Assembly (NCBI RefSeq): GCF_017565765.1
Contig: NZ_JAGDYP010000001.1
Coordinates: forward strand, 90,358 to 154,357
DNA from: Capnocytophaga bilenii
GTDB taxonomy: Bacteria; Bacteroidota; Bacteroidia; Flavobacteriales; Flavobacteriaceae
Length of the DNA stretch: 64,000 nucleotides
Reading direction: 5' to 3'
The position numbers and the translations under genes were made by a program. The notes beneath the pieces are model-generated. The model was given only the letters and a program-made list of their open reading frames with translations, was not told the DNA's origin and made no database searches. Shown here one piece after another: positions 55,829 through 64,000 of the stretch (position 1 is its first letter; each line of letters opens with the position of its first letter).

Positions 55829-56896
55829 ATGAAAAAAACACTTCTGTTATTAGCAGTTATATTTGTAGGGACTATTTATTCACAAACTGATAATCAAATA
55901 GATACGACTTCAGTAGTAACAAAAGATACTCTTACTATTGTGGCAGTAGGCGATGTAATGATAGGCTCAGCTTTCCCTGCAGGCAATCTGCCACCTGATG
56001 ATGCTAAGAATAGCTTTAAGCACGTGAAACCTTATCTGAAAGGAGATATAGTGTTTGGCAATTTGGAAGGTGCTATTTTAGATGCAGGAAATTCAGAAAA
56101 ATGTAAAGGGTCTGAATCAGGTACTTGTTACGCTTTTAGGATGCCAGACCGCTATGGTGATATACTGAAAGAGGCGGGTTTTAACCTTATGAGTACTGCT
56201 AATAATCACGCTAACGACTTTGGTGAAAAAGGGCGCCGCAATACGGCTAAAGTATTGGATAATGTAGGGATTTACCACGCAGGGCCTGTAGAAAATAAGT
56301 CGGTAGTATTTGAAAAAGATGGAGTGAAGTATGGCTTCTGTGCTTTTTCACCTAATAGCAATATGTTGTCGGTAAACAATATAGCTCAAGCGACTGACTT
56401 AGTAAAGGAGCTAAGAGCGCAAGCTGATATAGTTATTGTTTCGTTTCACGGAGGTGCCGAGGGCTCTAAACATACCCGCGTACCCCGAACGAATGAGTTT
56501 TTCTACGGTGAAAATAGAGGAGATGTGCATAAATTTGCTCACTCAGTAATAGATGCAGGAGCAGATATAGTATTGGGACACGGGCCGCACGTTACACGCG
56601 CTGTAGAGGTGTACAAAGGAAAGTTTATCACCTATAGTATGGGTAACTTTAATACTTATGGGCAGTTTAACCTACAAGGTGTTAATGGGATAGCTCCCCT
56701 CTACCAAATAAAAATAGATAAGAACGGCAATTTTATATATGCAGATGTCATCTCTACAAAGCAAACTAAAGGGATTGGCTTAGAGTTGGACGCTGAAGGT
56801 AGGGTATTTCAGGAAATAAAAAAGCTTACAGGACTTGATTTTCCTGAAGCACAATTGCAATTTGAAGAAGGAAAAATTAGACAATTAGTCAATTAA
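55829..56896 (+). CDS. CapA family (PGA_cap) exported protein
   Basis: A 355-aa exported protein (signal ends Y-S-Q). The calcineurin-like CapA fold is shown by V-A-V-G-D-V-M-I-G near 38-46, G-N-L-E-G-A near 76, T-A-N-N-H-A-N-D-F-G near 117-126, V-S-F-H-G-G-A-E and L-G-H-G-P-H-V. CapA-like proteins act in poly-gamma-glutamate systems or as uncharacterised phosphoesterase-like proteins; no other cap gene is nearby, so the substrate is unknown. Co-transcribed with psd. Confidence 0.88.
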   Translation: MKKTLLLLAVIFVGTIYSQTDNQIDTTSVVTKDTLTIVAVGDVMIGSAFPAGNLPPDDAKNSFKHVKPYLKGDIVFGNLEGAILDAGNSEKCKGSESGTCYAFRMPDRYGDILKEAGFNLMSTANNHANDFGEKGRRNTAKVLDNVGIYHAGPVENKSVVFEKDGVKYGFCAFSPNSNMLSVNNIAQATDLVKELRAQADIVIVSFHGGAEGSKHTRVPRTNEFFYGENRGDVHKFAHSVIDAGADIVLGHGPHVTRAVEVYKGKFITYSMGNFNTYGQFNLQGVNGIAPLYQIKIDKNGNFIYADVISTKQTKGIGLELDAEGRVFQEIKKLTGLDFPEAQLQFEEGKIRQLVN

Positions 56897-56942
56897 CTAT
56901 TAAAATAAACAATTAACCATTAATAATTAATTATTAAAAAAG

Positions 56943-57662
56943 ATGGGAAGAGCATTTGAATTTAGAAAAGCCCGTAAATTTAAACGTTGGGCTGCAATGG
57001 CAAAAACATTCACTCGTATAGGAAAAGATATTGTAATGGCAGTGAAAGAGGGAGGTCCGCACCCTGAAAGTAACTCTCGACTACGTGCCGTAATACAGAA
57101 TGCTAAGGCAGCTAATATGCCGAAAGAAAATATAGAACGCGCTATAAAAAAAGCAAGTGAAAAAGATACCGCTAACTATAAAGAAGTGCTTTTTGAAGGC
57201 TATGCACCACACGGTATAGCTGTGCTGATAGAAACTGCTACTGATAATAACAATCGTACCGTAGCAAATATACGTAGCTACTTCAATAAATGCAATGGTA
57301 CATTGGGGACTTCTGGTTCTGTAGAATTTATGTTTGACCATACGTGTAACTTTCGTATCAATGCTGAAGGTATAGACCCTGAGGAATTGGAACTTGAGAT
57401 GATAGATTTTGGAGCAGAAGAAGTATTTGCAGACGAAGATGGTATTCTTATTTATGCTCCTTTTGAGAGTTTTGGAGCTATACAAAAAGAGCTTGAAAGT
57501 AGGAATATAGAGATTCTGTCATCAGGTTTTGAACGCATTCCACAGGTTACCAAAGAACTCACTCCTGAAGAACAAGCTGATGTTGAAAAACTATTAGAAA
57601 AAATAGAAGAAGACGAGGATGTCCAGAATGTTTATCACACTATGAAGGAATCGGAAGAATAA
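56943..57662 (+). CDS. YebC/PmpR family regulator
   Basis: A 239-aa YebC-type protein: G-R-A-F-E-F-R-K-A-R-K near the start, R-A-V-I-Q-N-A-K-A-A-N-M-P-K-E-N-I-E-R-A, and L-I-E-T-A-T-D-N-N-N-R-T. Members regulate transcription or assist ribosomes at proline stretches. The N-terminal H-S-K-W motif of many members is absent, the usual form in Bacteroidota. AT-rich spacer with ATTAA units precedes it. Confidence 0.94.
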   Translation: MGRAFEFRKARKFKRWAAMAKTFTRIGKDIVMAVKEGGPHPESNSRLRAVIQNAKAANMPKENIERAIKKASEKDTANYKEVLFEGYAPHGIAVLIETATDNNNRTVANIRSYFNKCNGTLGTSGSVEFMFDHTCNFRINAEGIDPEELELEMIDFGAEEVFADEDGILIYAPFESFGAIQKELESRNIEILSSGFERIPQVTKELTPEEQADVEKLLEKIEEDEDVQNVYHTMKESEE

Positions 57663-57688
57663 GCCTATTATAGTTGACTATTCATCAA

Positions 57689-57729
57689 AAAAAGAGAATG
57701 TTTAAACCAAGCATTCTCTTTTTCTTTTT
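57689..57729 (+). terminator. Terminator after yebC
   Basis: Perfect 12-bp stem AAAAAGAGAATG / CATTCTCTTTTT and further T residues. Confidence 0.85.
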
Positions 57730-57739
57730 GTAAGCAAAA

Positions 57740-57777
57740 TTAAAAACTTTGCCAAAGTCTTAAACTTTAGCAAAGTT
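57740..57777 (-). terminator. Terminator of htpG
   Basis: On the minus strand, stem AACTTTGCTAAAGT / ACTTTGGCAAAGTT (57777-57764, 57758-57745) then TTTTTAA. Confidence 0.85.
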
Positions 57778-57804
57778 AATTACATTGTTATCTACATTTT
57801 ATTA

Positions 57805-59691
57805 CTAATTGCTTGTAATTTGTTCAAAATTGCGCTTTACAAAATCGGAAAGTTCTTTGCCTTTTAGCAAACCTTGTGATAAACGAGCTAAATCAAAGGC
57901 TTGTTTTATAAGAGTTTCTTTATCAGCCTCTGCAGGGGCAGCTAATATTGCATCTGCTAAGGGAGAATTACTATTCACTACCACGTGATATATTTCGGGT
58001 AAGCCCATAGCCATCATACCGCCACCTGTAGCACTCATTTCCTTCATACGGCGCATAAACTCAGGTTGATTGATAACAAAAGGAACATCATCACTACCCA
58101 AATCTTCCAACTGCACCATATATCCTTCTTTAGGCACTACTTTTTCTATCTCAGCTTTTAGCGTTTGTTTCTCTTCCTCGCTATGTTTAGCAATTATAGG
58201 CTCGTCTTTTTCAATAAGCTTTGTTATAGGAGCAGCATCTACGCGAGCAAAAGTAAGTCCCTCATTATCCCCTTCTAATTTTTGTATTAAATGCGGTACA
58301 ATAGGACTATCCAATAGCAGTACTTGGTAGCCTTTTGCTGTAGCTTCTTCTATAGCAGCATATTGTTGTTCCTTATTTTGGGCATAAAGCACTACTATTT
58401 TACCATTTTTGTCTGTTTGAAGCAACTGAATTGCTTCTTTTAGTTCGGTAAGTGTATAGTATTTGCCATCTACAGTAGGATATAGCACAAAATCACCTGC
58501 TTTTTCATAGAATTTATCATCGGTGAGCATACCATATTCTAATACCACCTTAATATCATTCCATTTTTGCTGAAAATCCTCACGATTATTAGTAAAAAGC
58601 TGTTTAAGTTTATCAGCAACCTTACGCGTAATATAGGCACCTATTTTCTTCACATTGCCATCAGCCTGCAAGTAAGAGCGCGATACATTTAGCGGAATAT
58701 CAGGAGAGTCTATTACCCCTTTGAGCATCGTCAAAAAGTCAGGGACAATACCTTCTACATTATCGGTTACAAACACTTGGTTTTGGTAAAGCTGAATGCG
58801 GTCTTTTTGCAATTGCATATCTCCGCTAAGCTTTGGAAAATACAAAATACCAGTAAGGTTAAACGGATAATCTACATTCAGGTGAATATGAAACAAAGGT
58901 TCATCAAACTGCATAGGGTACAAACTATGGTAAAATTCCCTATAATCCTCATCGGTAAGGTCGGCAGGTTTTTTAGTCCACGCAGGGTGAGTATCGTTGA
59001 TGATATTATCTACCGTAACGTATTCTGTTTTGTAGTCCTCAGGAGCATTTTCAGGGCGAGGCAAAGCCTCTTGTTTAGTACCAAACTTAATAGGCACAGG
59101 CATAAAACGATTGTATTTGCGCAAGAGCTCGCCTATGCGATACTCTTCCAAAAACTCAAGCGAATCGTCATTGATGTGCAGTATAATTTCAGTACCACGT
59201 TCTGTACGCAAGGTGGTTTCTTCTAAAGAATACTCCGGACTACCATCACACACCCAACGCACAGCAGGTGCATCGGTATATGATTTGGTTATGATTTCCA
59301 CCTCGTTAGCCACCATAAAAGCCGAGTAGAACCCAAGCCCAAAATGACCAATCACCCCAGCATCTTTAGCCGTATCCTTATATTTTTCTAAAAACTCTTC
59401 AGCTCCGGAAAAAGCAATTTGGTTGATGTACTTTTCCACTTCTTCGGCAGTCATACCAATCCCTTGGTCGGTGATATGTAACGTCTTAGCCTCTTTGTTT
59501 ATTTTCACCTCAATCAGCGGATTGCCATAATCTACCTTAGCCTCACCAATACTACAAAGGTGTTTCAGCTTCAAAGTAGCATCAGTAGCGTTAGATACAA
59601 GCTCACGCAAAAATATTTCGTGATCGCTATACAAGAATTTTTTAATTAGCGGAAAGATATTTTCCACCGAAACGTTTATATTACCTTTCAT
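57805..59691 (-). CDS. htpG: Molecular chaperone HtpG (Hsp90)
   Basis: A 628-aa bacterial Hsp90. N-terminal GHKL ATPase: F-L-R-E-L-V-S-N-A-T-D-A near 27-38, D-Q-G-I-G-M near 75, G-H-F-G-L-G-F-Y-S-A-F. The middle domain keeps L-N-V-S-R-S-Y-L-Q. No heat-shock operator was identified upstream. Convergent with yebC; a terminator lies between. Confidence 0.96.
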   Translation of the reverse strand: MKGNINVSVENIFPLIKKFLYSDHEIFLRELVSNATDATLKLKHLCSIGEAKVDYGNPLIEVKINKEAKTLHITDQGIGMTAEEVEKYINQIAFSGAEEFLEKYKDTAKDAGVIGHFGLGFYSAFMVANEVEIITKSYTDAPAVRWVCDGSPEYSLEETTLRTERGTEIILHINDDSLEFLEEYRIGELLRKYNRFMPVPIKFGTKQEALPRPENAPEDYKTEYVTVDNIINDTHPAWTKKPADLTDEDYREFYHSLYPMQFDEPLFHIHLNVDYPFNLTGILYFPKLSGDMQLQKDRIQLYQNQVFVTDNVEGIVPDFLTMLKGVIDSPDIPLNVSRSYLQADGNVKKIGAYITRKVADKLKQLFTNNREDFQQKWNDIKVVLEYGMLTDDKFYEKAGDFVLYPTVDGKYYTLTELKEAIQLLQTDKNGKIVVLYAQNKEQQYAAIEEATAKGYQVLLLDSPIVPHLIQKLEGDNEGLTFARVDAAPITKLIEKDEPIIAKHSEEEKQTLKAEIEKVVPKEGYMVQLEDLGSDDVPFVINQPEFMRRMKEMSATGGGMMAMGLPEIYHVVVNSNSPLADAILAAPAEADKETLIKQAFDLARLSQGLLKGKELSDFVKRNFEQITSN

Positions 59692-59925
59692 TTTGTTTTA
59701 TAATTATTCTGTTATTATTTTTCAGTTCTATACCATAGCCAAAAGAATACCAAACTGCTTTCAACTGCCAAATTGTCAGTTCTTATCCCCTTCAATCAAT
59801 TACATCTTTACTATTATCTTACAAATCGATTGCTCAGTTACTATTCCCAACAAACCTTCATAAGAGGAAAGTAAGCAAACAATAGCAGTGAGATTGACCA
59901 AAAATAAAAAAATAATCATTAAGTA

Positions 59926-59955
59926 TTGTCAATTAAACATTATTTTGTACTTTTG
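59926..59955 (+). promoter_or_regulatory. Bacteroidota promoter for asnA
   Basis: TTG 59926-59928, 19-base spacer, TACTTTTG 59948-59955. The longest asnA frame begins at this very TTG, so the coding start is the downstream ATG at 59986. Confidence 0.8.
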
Positions 59956-59985
59956 GGCGATAAACATCTACAAACAAACAGCCTT

Positions 59986-60915
59986 ATGCTCATCATTCCT
60001 AAAAATTACCATTCTCCTTATGGGATTATGGATACCGAAAGAGCTATCAAGCTCATCAAAGATACATTTGAAACTACTCTTGCTAAAGCACTGAATCTCA
60101 CCCGTATATCAGCGCCATTATTTGTGCGAAAACGCACAGGACTCAACGATAACCTCAGCGGCGTAGAACGACCTGTAACTTTCCAAATGAAACACTATCC
60201 CGATGACGATATAGAAATTATCCATTCCTTAGCCAAGTGGAAACGCTTAGCCCTAAAACGCTATGGCATCGCGATGCACGAGGGTATTTATACCGATATG
60301 AATGCTATCCGCCGTGATGAGGAATTGGATAACACACATTCTATTTACGTAGACCAATGGGACTGGGAAAAAATCATTACCCCTCAGGAACGTACTTTGT
60401 CATATTTGCACTATACAGTACGACAAATATACCAAGTGTTTTTAGCTACTGAAGCACAGCTTATTGCACAATATCCTCTATGCCGAAAGCTATTGCCGCC
60501 CGAAGTTACTTTTATTACTTCGCAAGGCTTAGAAGATCGTTACCCTAACTTATCACCCAGTGAGCGCGAACAAGTTTTTGCTAAAGAAAAAGGGGCTATC
60601 TTCATCACTCAAATAGGTAACACCCTACGTTCAGGCAAAAAACACGACAATCGTGCCCCCGACTATGACGATTGGCAGCTCAATGGCGACCTTATTTTTT
60701 GGAATCCAGTGCTCGACAAAGCATTAGAGCTTTCGTCTATGGGTATTCGTGTGGATGAGAGTTCGCTTAGCCAACAGCTAAAAACTGCCAATGCCGAAGA
60801 ACGCAAACAGCTTGAATATCACCAAATGTTGCTAAAAGGGCAATTGCCACTCACCATAGGTGGAGGTATAGGTCAGTCTCGTATCTGTATGTTTTTCTTG
60901 CAAAATTACGAATAA
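59986..60915 (+). CDS. asnA: Aspartate-ammonia ligase
   Basis: A 309-aa AsnA that makes asparagine from aspartate, ammonia and ATP. Class II aaRS-like fold with [37 protein letters not shown] and G-G-G-I-G-Q-S-R. Start at 59986 gives an N-terminus (L-I-I-P-K-N-Y) like other Bacteroidota AsnA proteins. Confidence 0.95.
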   Translation: MLIIPKNYHSPYGIMDTERAIKLIKDTFETTLAKALNLTRISAPLFVRKRTGLNDNLSGVERPVTFQMKHYPDDDIEIIHSLAKWKRLALKRYGIAMHEGIYTDMNAIRRDEELDNTHSIYVDQWDWEKIITPQERTLSYLHYTVRQIYQVFLATEAQLIAQYPLCRKLLPPEVTFITSQGLEDRYPNLSPSEREQVFAKEKGAIFITQIGNTLRSGKKHDNRAPDYDDWQLNGDLIFWNPVLDKALELSSMGIRVDESSLSQQLKTANAEERKQLEYHQMLLKGQLPLTIGGGIGQSRICMFFLQNYE

Positions 60916-61112
60916 AAAGCAAAACTACAAAAAATAATGTAATTAGCTCATACAAAGAGGATTAATTTTTTGACAGGAAGATAAGAGAAGACAGGGTCTT
61001 AGATGATTTGGATAGGTTTTTTCAAAATTAGGTTTCTAAATCGTTACCTAATACATTGAAAAATATTTTTTATTAATAGGTTATATTTCAGTGTTTTACA
61101 CCTTTTTTCATA

Positions 61113-61143
61113 TTGTACAGTAACTTGATAAAAAGTACTTTCG
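61113..61143 (+). promoter_or_regulatory. Probable promoter for the integrase gene
   Basis: TTG 61113-61115, 20-base spacer, TACTTTCG (one mismatch to TAnnTTTG) 61136-61143; ATG 20 bases downstream. Confidence 0.5.
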
Positions 61144-61162
61144 CAAATTAAAAAATTAGAGT

Positions 61163-62398
61163 ATGAAAAAAGTAAAACGCTCAACCTTTAAGGTATTGTT
61201 TTACCTTAAAAAGAATGCCCCAAAGAAGAACGGTAAGGTTGCTATTATGGGACGTATTACCATTGACAATCAGGTAGCTCAGTTTAGTACCAAACTTGAA
61301 ATTCTTCCACAGAAATGGGATTTGAAATATGGCAGAGTAACAGGTAAAACAGAAGAAGCTACCCAACTTAATCGCAAGCTGGAAGAGATTCGATCACGTA
61401 TCATTACTCATTATGAGGAGTTGATGAAGTACGAGGGAGTGGTTACTGCTCAGAAGCTAAAAGCTACTTTTCTAGGCATAGGAGTAATGGAAGATTCCTT
61501 GCTAAAAGTCTATGAGAAGTTCAAAGAAGACTTTGCCCTGATGGTAGAAAAAGGTGTTAGAAGTTACAGTACGCTTAACAAATACGAAAATGTATACACT
61601 CATTTGAGCGAGTTTATCCAGTACAAATACCACAGAAGTGATATTTCTTTCAAAGAGCTTACAGAAGACTTTATCAACGATTTTGACTTCTATCTTAGAG
61701 TTAATAAAAGTCTTACTCACAACACAATATGGGTTTATATGATGCCCCTTTGTAAAATGGTAGAAATAGCTATAGACAAAGGTATCATCTATCGCAATCC
61801 TTTTAAGAATTATATAAGTTCTATGGAGGAGAAAGACAGAGGCTATTTGCTTAGAGAGGAAGTAGAAACTCTTTTACAATATCACCCTAAGAGTGCTTCT
61901 GCTGAATTAGTACGAGACCTATTTGTTTTTAGTTGCTTTACAGGTTTTTCGTATATTGACATCAAGCAGCTCAAGAAAAGTCACTTACAATCATTCTTTG
62001 ACGGCAACAAATGGCTTATCAAACGCCGTCAGAAATCCGATGTGTCCTGTAATGTACGTCTGTTGGATATAGCCGAGAAAATTATTGAAAAATATGAGGG
62101 CACTACTCGTACTGAGGCATTGTTTCCTACGCCCTCCAATGCTAATTGCAACCTCCTGATCAAAAAGATGATGAAAGATTGTAACATCATTCGTGAAAAA
62201 CCTATCTCCTTTCACTGGGCACGCCATACCTTTGGTACTCTGTTCTTAACAGAAGGAGTCCCCTTGGAAAGTGTTAGCAAGATGATGGGACATAAGAATA
62301 TCAAAACCACCCAGATTTATGCTAAAATCACCAATGAGAAAATTAGCAAGGATATGGAAATTGCTGCCGAACGATTAAAAAACTTAAAGATAGGATAA
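61163..62398 (+). CDS. Tyrosine recombinase (IntDOT-like integrase)
   Basis: A 411-aa integrase of the Bacteroidota conjugative-element type. An arm-binding N-terminus (about 1-95, F-K-V-L-F-Y-L-K-K), a SAM-like core-binding domain (about 105-205) and the catalytic domain (about 220-405). Catalytic His351-x-x-Arg354 (H-W-A-R-H), His377 (G-H-K) and Tyr386 (Q-I-Y-A-K) are present. The first catalytic Arg is replaced by Ser263 (T-G-F-S-Y-I-D-I), as in IntDOT. It inserts and excises an integrative element; the likely cargo lies beyond the right edge. Own terminator at 62422-62469. Confidence 0.9.
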   Translation: MKKVKRSTFKVLFYLKKNAPKKNGKVAIMGRITIDNQVAQFSTKLEILPQKWDLKYGRVTGKTEEATQLNRKLEEIRSRIITHYEELMKYEGVVTAQKLKATFLGIGVMEDSLLKVYEKFKEDFALMVEKGVRSYSTLNKYENVYTHLSEFIQYKYHRSDISFKELTEDFINDFDFYLRVNKSLTHNTIWVYMMPLCKMVEIAIDKGIIYRNPFKNYISSMEEKDRGYLLREEVETLLQYHPKSASAELVRDLFVFSCFTGFSYIDIKQLKKSHLQSFFDGNKWLIKRRQKSDVSCNVRLLDIAEKIIEKYEGTTRTEALFPTPSNANCNLLIKKMMKDCNIIREKPISFHWARHTFGTLFLTEGVPLESVSKMMGHKNIKTTQIYAKITNEKISKDMEIAAERLKNLKIG

Positions 62399-62421
62399 CT
62401 AACAAATTCCCTCTGAGAATT

Positions 62422-62469
62422 AAAATCCATTGATAACATTTCAAAAAGAGATGTGTCAATGGATTTTTT
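62422..62469 (+). terminator. Terminator after the integrase gene
   Basis: 12-bp stem AAAATCCATTGA (62422-62433) / TCAATGGATTTT (62456-62467) then more T. Confidence 0.8.
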
Positions 62470-62607
62470 TGTTGCCTTACAGAAAGCTATTAGAAGAGAA
62501 AAAGACTTCAACAAATAAGGAAAAGGGTATTCGTTTGTCACAAATAGAAATACGTCATTAAGACTTACCTATTTTTCCTGTTTTAAACACTTAAGGCACG
62601 TAATGGC

Positions 62608-62784
62608 GGTTCGTTGTTCGAGTGCAAAGGTATTTCTGTGTTCTTAACGCTTCTTGCAAGGTCAAGCCCGATGGGTTTTCAAAAAAATCTCCAGCCCTTG
62701 TCCGTTGTCCTGCGGGTAGTATTTTTTTGAAAAACCTTGCAGAAGCTAAACACAGACCTTTTATGGCACTCGAAACGAAACCAG
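62608..62784. repeat. Long nested inverted repeat beside the integrase
   Basis: Successive matching arms: TTCGAGTGC 62617-62625 / GCACTCGAA 62766-62774; CTGTGTT 62636-62642 / AACACAG 62749-62755; GCTTCTTGCAAGG 62649-62661 / CCTTGCAGAAGC 62735-62746 (one bulge); TTTTCAAAAAAAT 62676-62688 / ATTTTTTTGAAAA 62721-62733. The whole can fold as one long interrupted hairpin. Confidence 0.8.
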
Positions 62785-63139
62785 CTCATTCCGACCTTTA
62801 AGCGAATAAAAAAAAATGTCAAATATGAGAAAAATGCTGCTTCTTACAGATTGTTTTTTGAAACGAATACCGCTTTTCCTCCCATTGTCGAATGAAAAAA
62901 ATTCAAAGTATGTAGCTACTTAATTACGTTTTTACTTTCGTACATACTTGCTTGCTTTGATACGTGAATGCAAAGTAATGTACAAATATACATATAGCTT
63001 TACATAGAATTGTAAATAACTTTGTAAGTAAGTGATTGATTAAATATATTGCTAATATGCCCTAAATCACTTTATGAGCTTGTAGTGTTTATCTTCTTTT
63101 CTTATGGTTAATTAAAATTTGACCTTTAGGGAGAATTTT

Positions 63140-63220
63140 CTGTTCACCCGAACAGAGCAAGTTGTGTTTTGAGGCACGCATTAGGCGTTTAGGCACTCAA
63201 AACAACTTGCCCTTGCAGGG
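63140..63220. repeat. Cluster of three adjacent hairpins
   Basis: CTGTTC-ACCC-GAACAG at 63140-63155; GCAAGTTGT..TTTGAG at 63157-63175 against CTCAAAACAACTTGC ending 63210; then CCCT-TGC-AGGG at about 63211-63220. Confidence 0.7.
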
Positions 63221-63510
63221 AGCTTAAAACGCACTCCGAAGTCGTGGTTTTTTAATTTTATATTTTTATTGCATTAAACTAAACGACGAAAAAAGTCCTT
63301 ATAAAGTTTTCTTTCATAAGGACTTTTTTATTTATTATATTTCTATTAGACTTATTCTTAAGCATAGAAGTGAAAAATATTTTTCTCTATGAATTCTAAA
63401 ATGAAATAAACCTTTGTTGTTTTTGTGTTAGATTGACTTCTAATGTAACAAAATTTTAACAACTCATTTGAGGCATTACCGAAAACACACACCAATTAGA
63501 GCAGAAAGTA

Positions 63511-63981
63511 TCATTCTCTTTTTAGATGAACAATCCTATTCGGTATAAAAACCGTTGCTTCATCTCCAATAGTTTCAAATACCCACTCATTTTTATCTTT
63601 CCAACACTTTTTTTTGAGTTTTCTGAATAAAGATTGCACATCTTTTTTAAACTCAGGAAACTCATTTGCCCCAAAATAGGCTAAGCGACCACTATAATAC
63701 TTATCATCGTCTATTCCTGATGGAGAATATTCAATAACAGGACTATCATAAATAGAAATGGACGATTTACCTGAAAGGGTGATTATTTGAGAAGCCAAAC
63801 TTTCATAAGTTAAATAAATTTCAAAAGGAGCGGGAGGAAATTCTTCTATCTCTTTTATTATACTTTCTTTCTTCCCAAAGTAATCTCTTACATAAAGAGA
63901 ACCGAACTTCTTTAAAAGTTCTTGTCTTATAATTTGCTCTCCTTGTTCGTCTGCAAAATAATTAAACTGTATTGAACTCAT
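63511..63981 (-). CDS. Protein of unknown function at the window edge
   Basis: A 156-aa protein from ATG 63981 (a TTG three codons upstream is less likely). No signal peptide or membrane helix. Features are a Q-G-E-Q-I-I-R-Q-E-L start, an acidic middle and a C-terminal K-K-K-C-W-K-D-K-N-E-W-V-F segment ending R-I-V-H-L-K-R-E. I do not recognise the family; size and solubility fit a small immunity-type or accessory protein of a mobile element, but this is not supported further. Confidence 0.6.
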   Translation of the reverse strand: MSSIQFNYFADEQGEQIIRQELLKKFGSLYVRDYFGKKESIIKEIEEFPPAPFEIYLTYESLASQIITLSGKSSISIYDSPVIEYSPSGIDDDKYYSGRLAYFGANEFPEFKKDVQSLFRKLKKKCWKDKNEWVFETIGDEATVFIPNRIVHLKRE

Positions 63982-64000
63982 AATTAACAACTATTTTTTC

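Larger units (their letters stand above)
62399..63510. other. 1.1-kb gene-free region next to the integrase
   Basis: No credible gene in six frames. It contains the integrase terminator, a long nested inverted repeat (62608-62784) and a cluster of three hairpins (63140-63220). Base composition is locally more GC-rich in the repeats than the surrounding AT-rich sequence. Confidence 0.65.

Noticed and set aside
59926-59985. Longer asnA start at TTG 59926
   Set aside because: This TTG is the -33 element of a perfectly spaced promoter; the ATG at 59986 gives a family-like N-terminus.
62458-62517. 19-codon frame after the integrase (starts M-D-F-F-V-A-L)
   Set aside because: Begins inside the integrase terminator and is too short to support.
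63157-63210. CRISPR repeat or tRNA in the hairpin cluster
   Set aside because: No repeated unit with regular spacers; no anticodon arm or T-loop could be fitted.

Overview
The window looks like a chromosomal segment of a low-GC member of the Bacteroidota. The most likely lineage is Flavobacteriaceae, and Capnocytophaga is my best guess. The reasons are a SusC/SusD uptake locus, a PorD-type type IX secretion gene, S46 dipeptidyl peptidase, NagB fused to PIG-L, a tyrosine recombinase of the Bacteroidota type, near absence of Shine-Dalgarno sites, and many copies of the Bacteroidota promoter TTG-N19-TAnnTTTG. Genus assignment is an inference. No rRNA, tRNA or CRISPR array was seen.

Layout. 1-6712 (minus strand): a TonB-dependent uptake operon, susC, susD, a zinc metallohydrolase lipoprotein and a DUF4302 lipoprotein cut by the window edge. 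6815-8520: an acyltransferase and a DUF4369 lipoprotein. 8701-11571: molybdopterin genes (moaD, a moaC-moaB fusion, moaE, moeB with rhodanese tail). 11640-11800: a structured repeat region. 11925-20770: a HerA-like ATPase, a lipoprotein, a RibB with a degenerate GTP cyclohydrolase II domain, porD, recN, an FGE-fold protein and an S46 peptidase. 20943-34145 holds mostly housekeeping genes: MATE, ychF, tpiA, hemE, lspA, DNA alkylation repair, then purE-guaA-LysM/PBP-ung, a frameshifted phnA-type gene and an AAA ATPase followed by a WYL regulator.

35148-40897 is the most distinctive stretch. A ~190-nt rod-shaped RNA with its own promoter and terminator looks like 6S RNA. It is followed by two small genes, a MITE-like element carrying a dispersed hairpin repeat, and then an apparent operon: a 863-aa lipoprotein with a long MORN-repeat array and a C-terminal AHH nuclease domain, an Imm11-like immunity protein, a zinc-ribbon/TM/OmpA protein and a lipoprotein. 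A strong terminator closes it. I read this as a polymorphic toxin-immunity locus with unusual architecture.

41003-60915 returns to core functions: DUF4112, prs, rplY, CoA-transferase, bacilliredoxin, plsC, pyrG, yidC, nagB-PIG-L, a barrel protein with an OmpA-like partner, psd, capA-like, yebC, htpG and asnA. From about 61100 the window enters a probable integrated mobile element: an IntDOT-like integrase, then about 1.1 kb without genes but rich in long inverted repeats, and a gene of unknown function at the right edge.

Several starts were moved downstream because the longer reading frame would begin inside or upstream of the promoter (lspA, pyrG, nagB, asnA, the DUF4112 gene, phnA).
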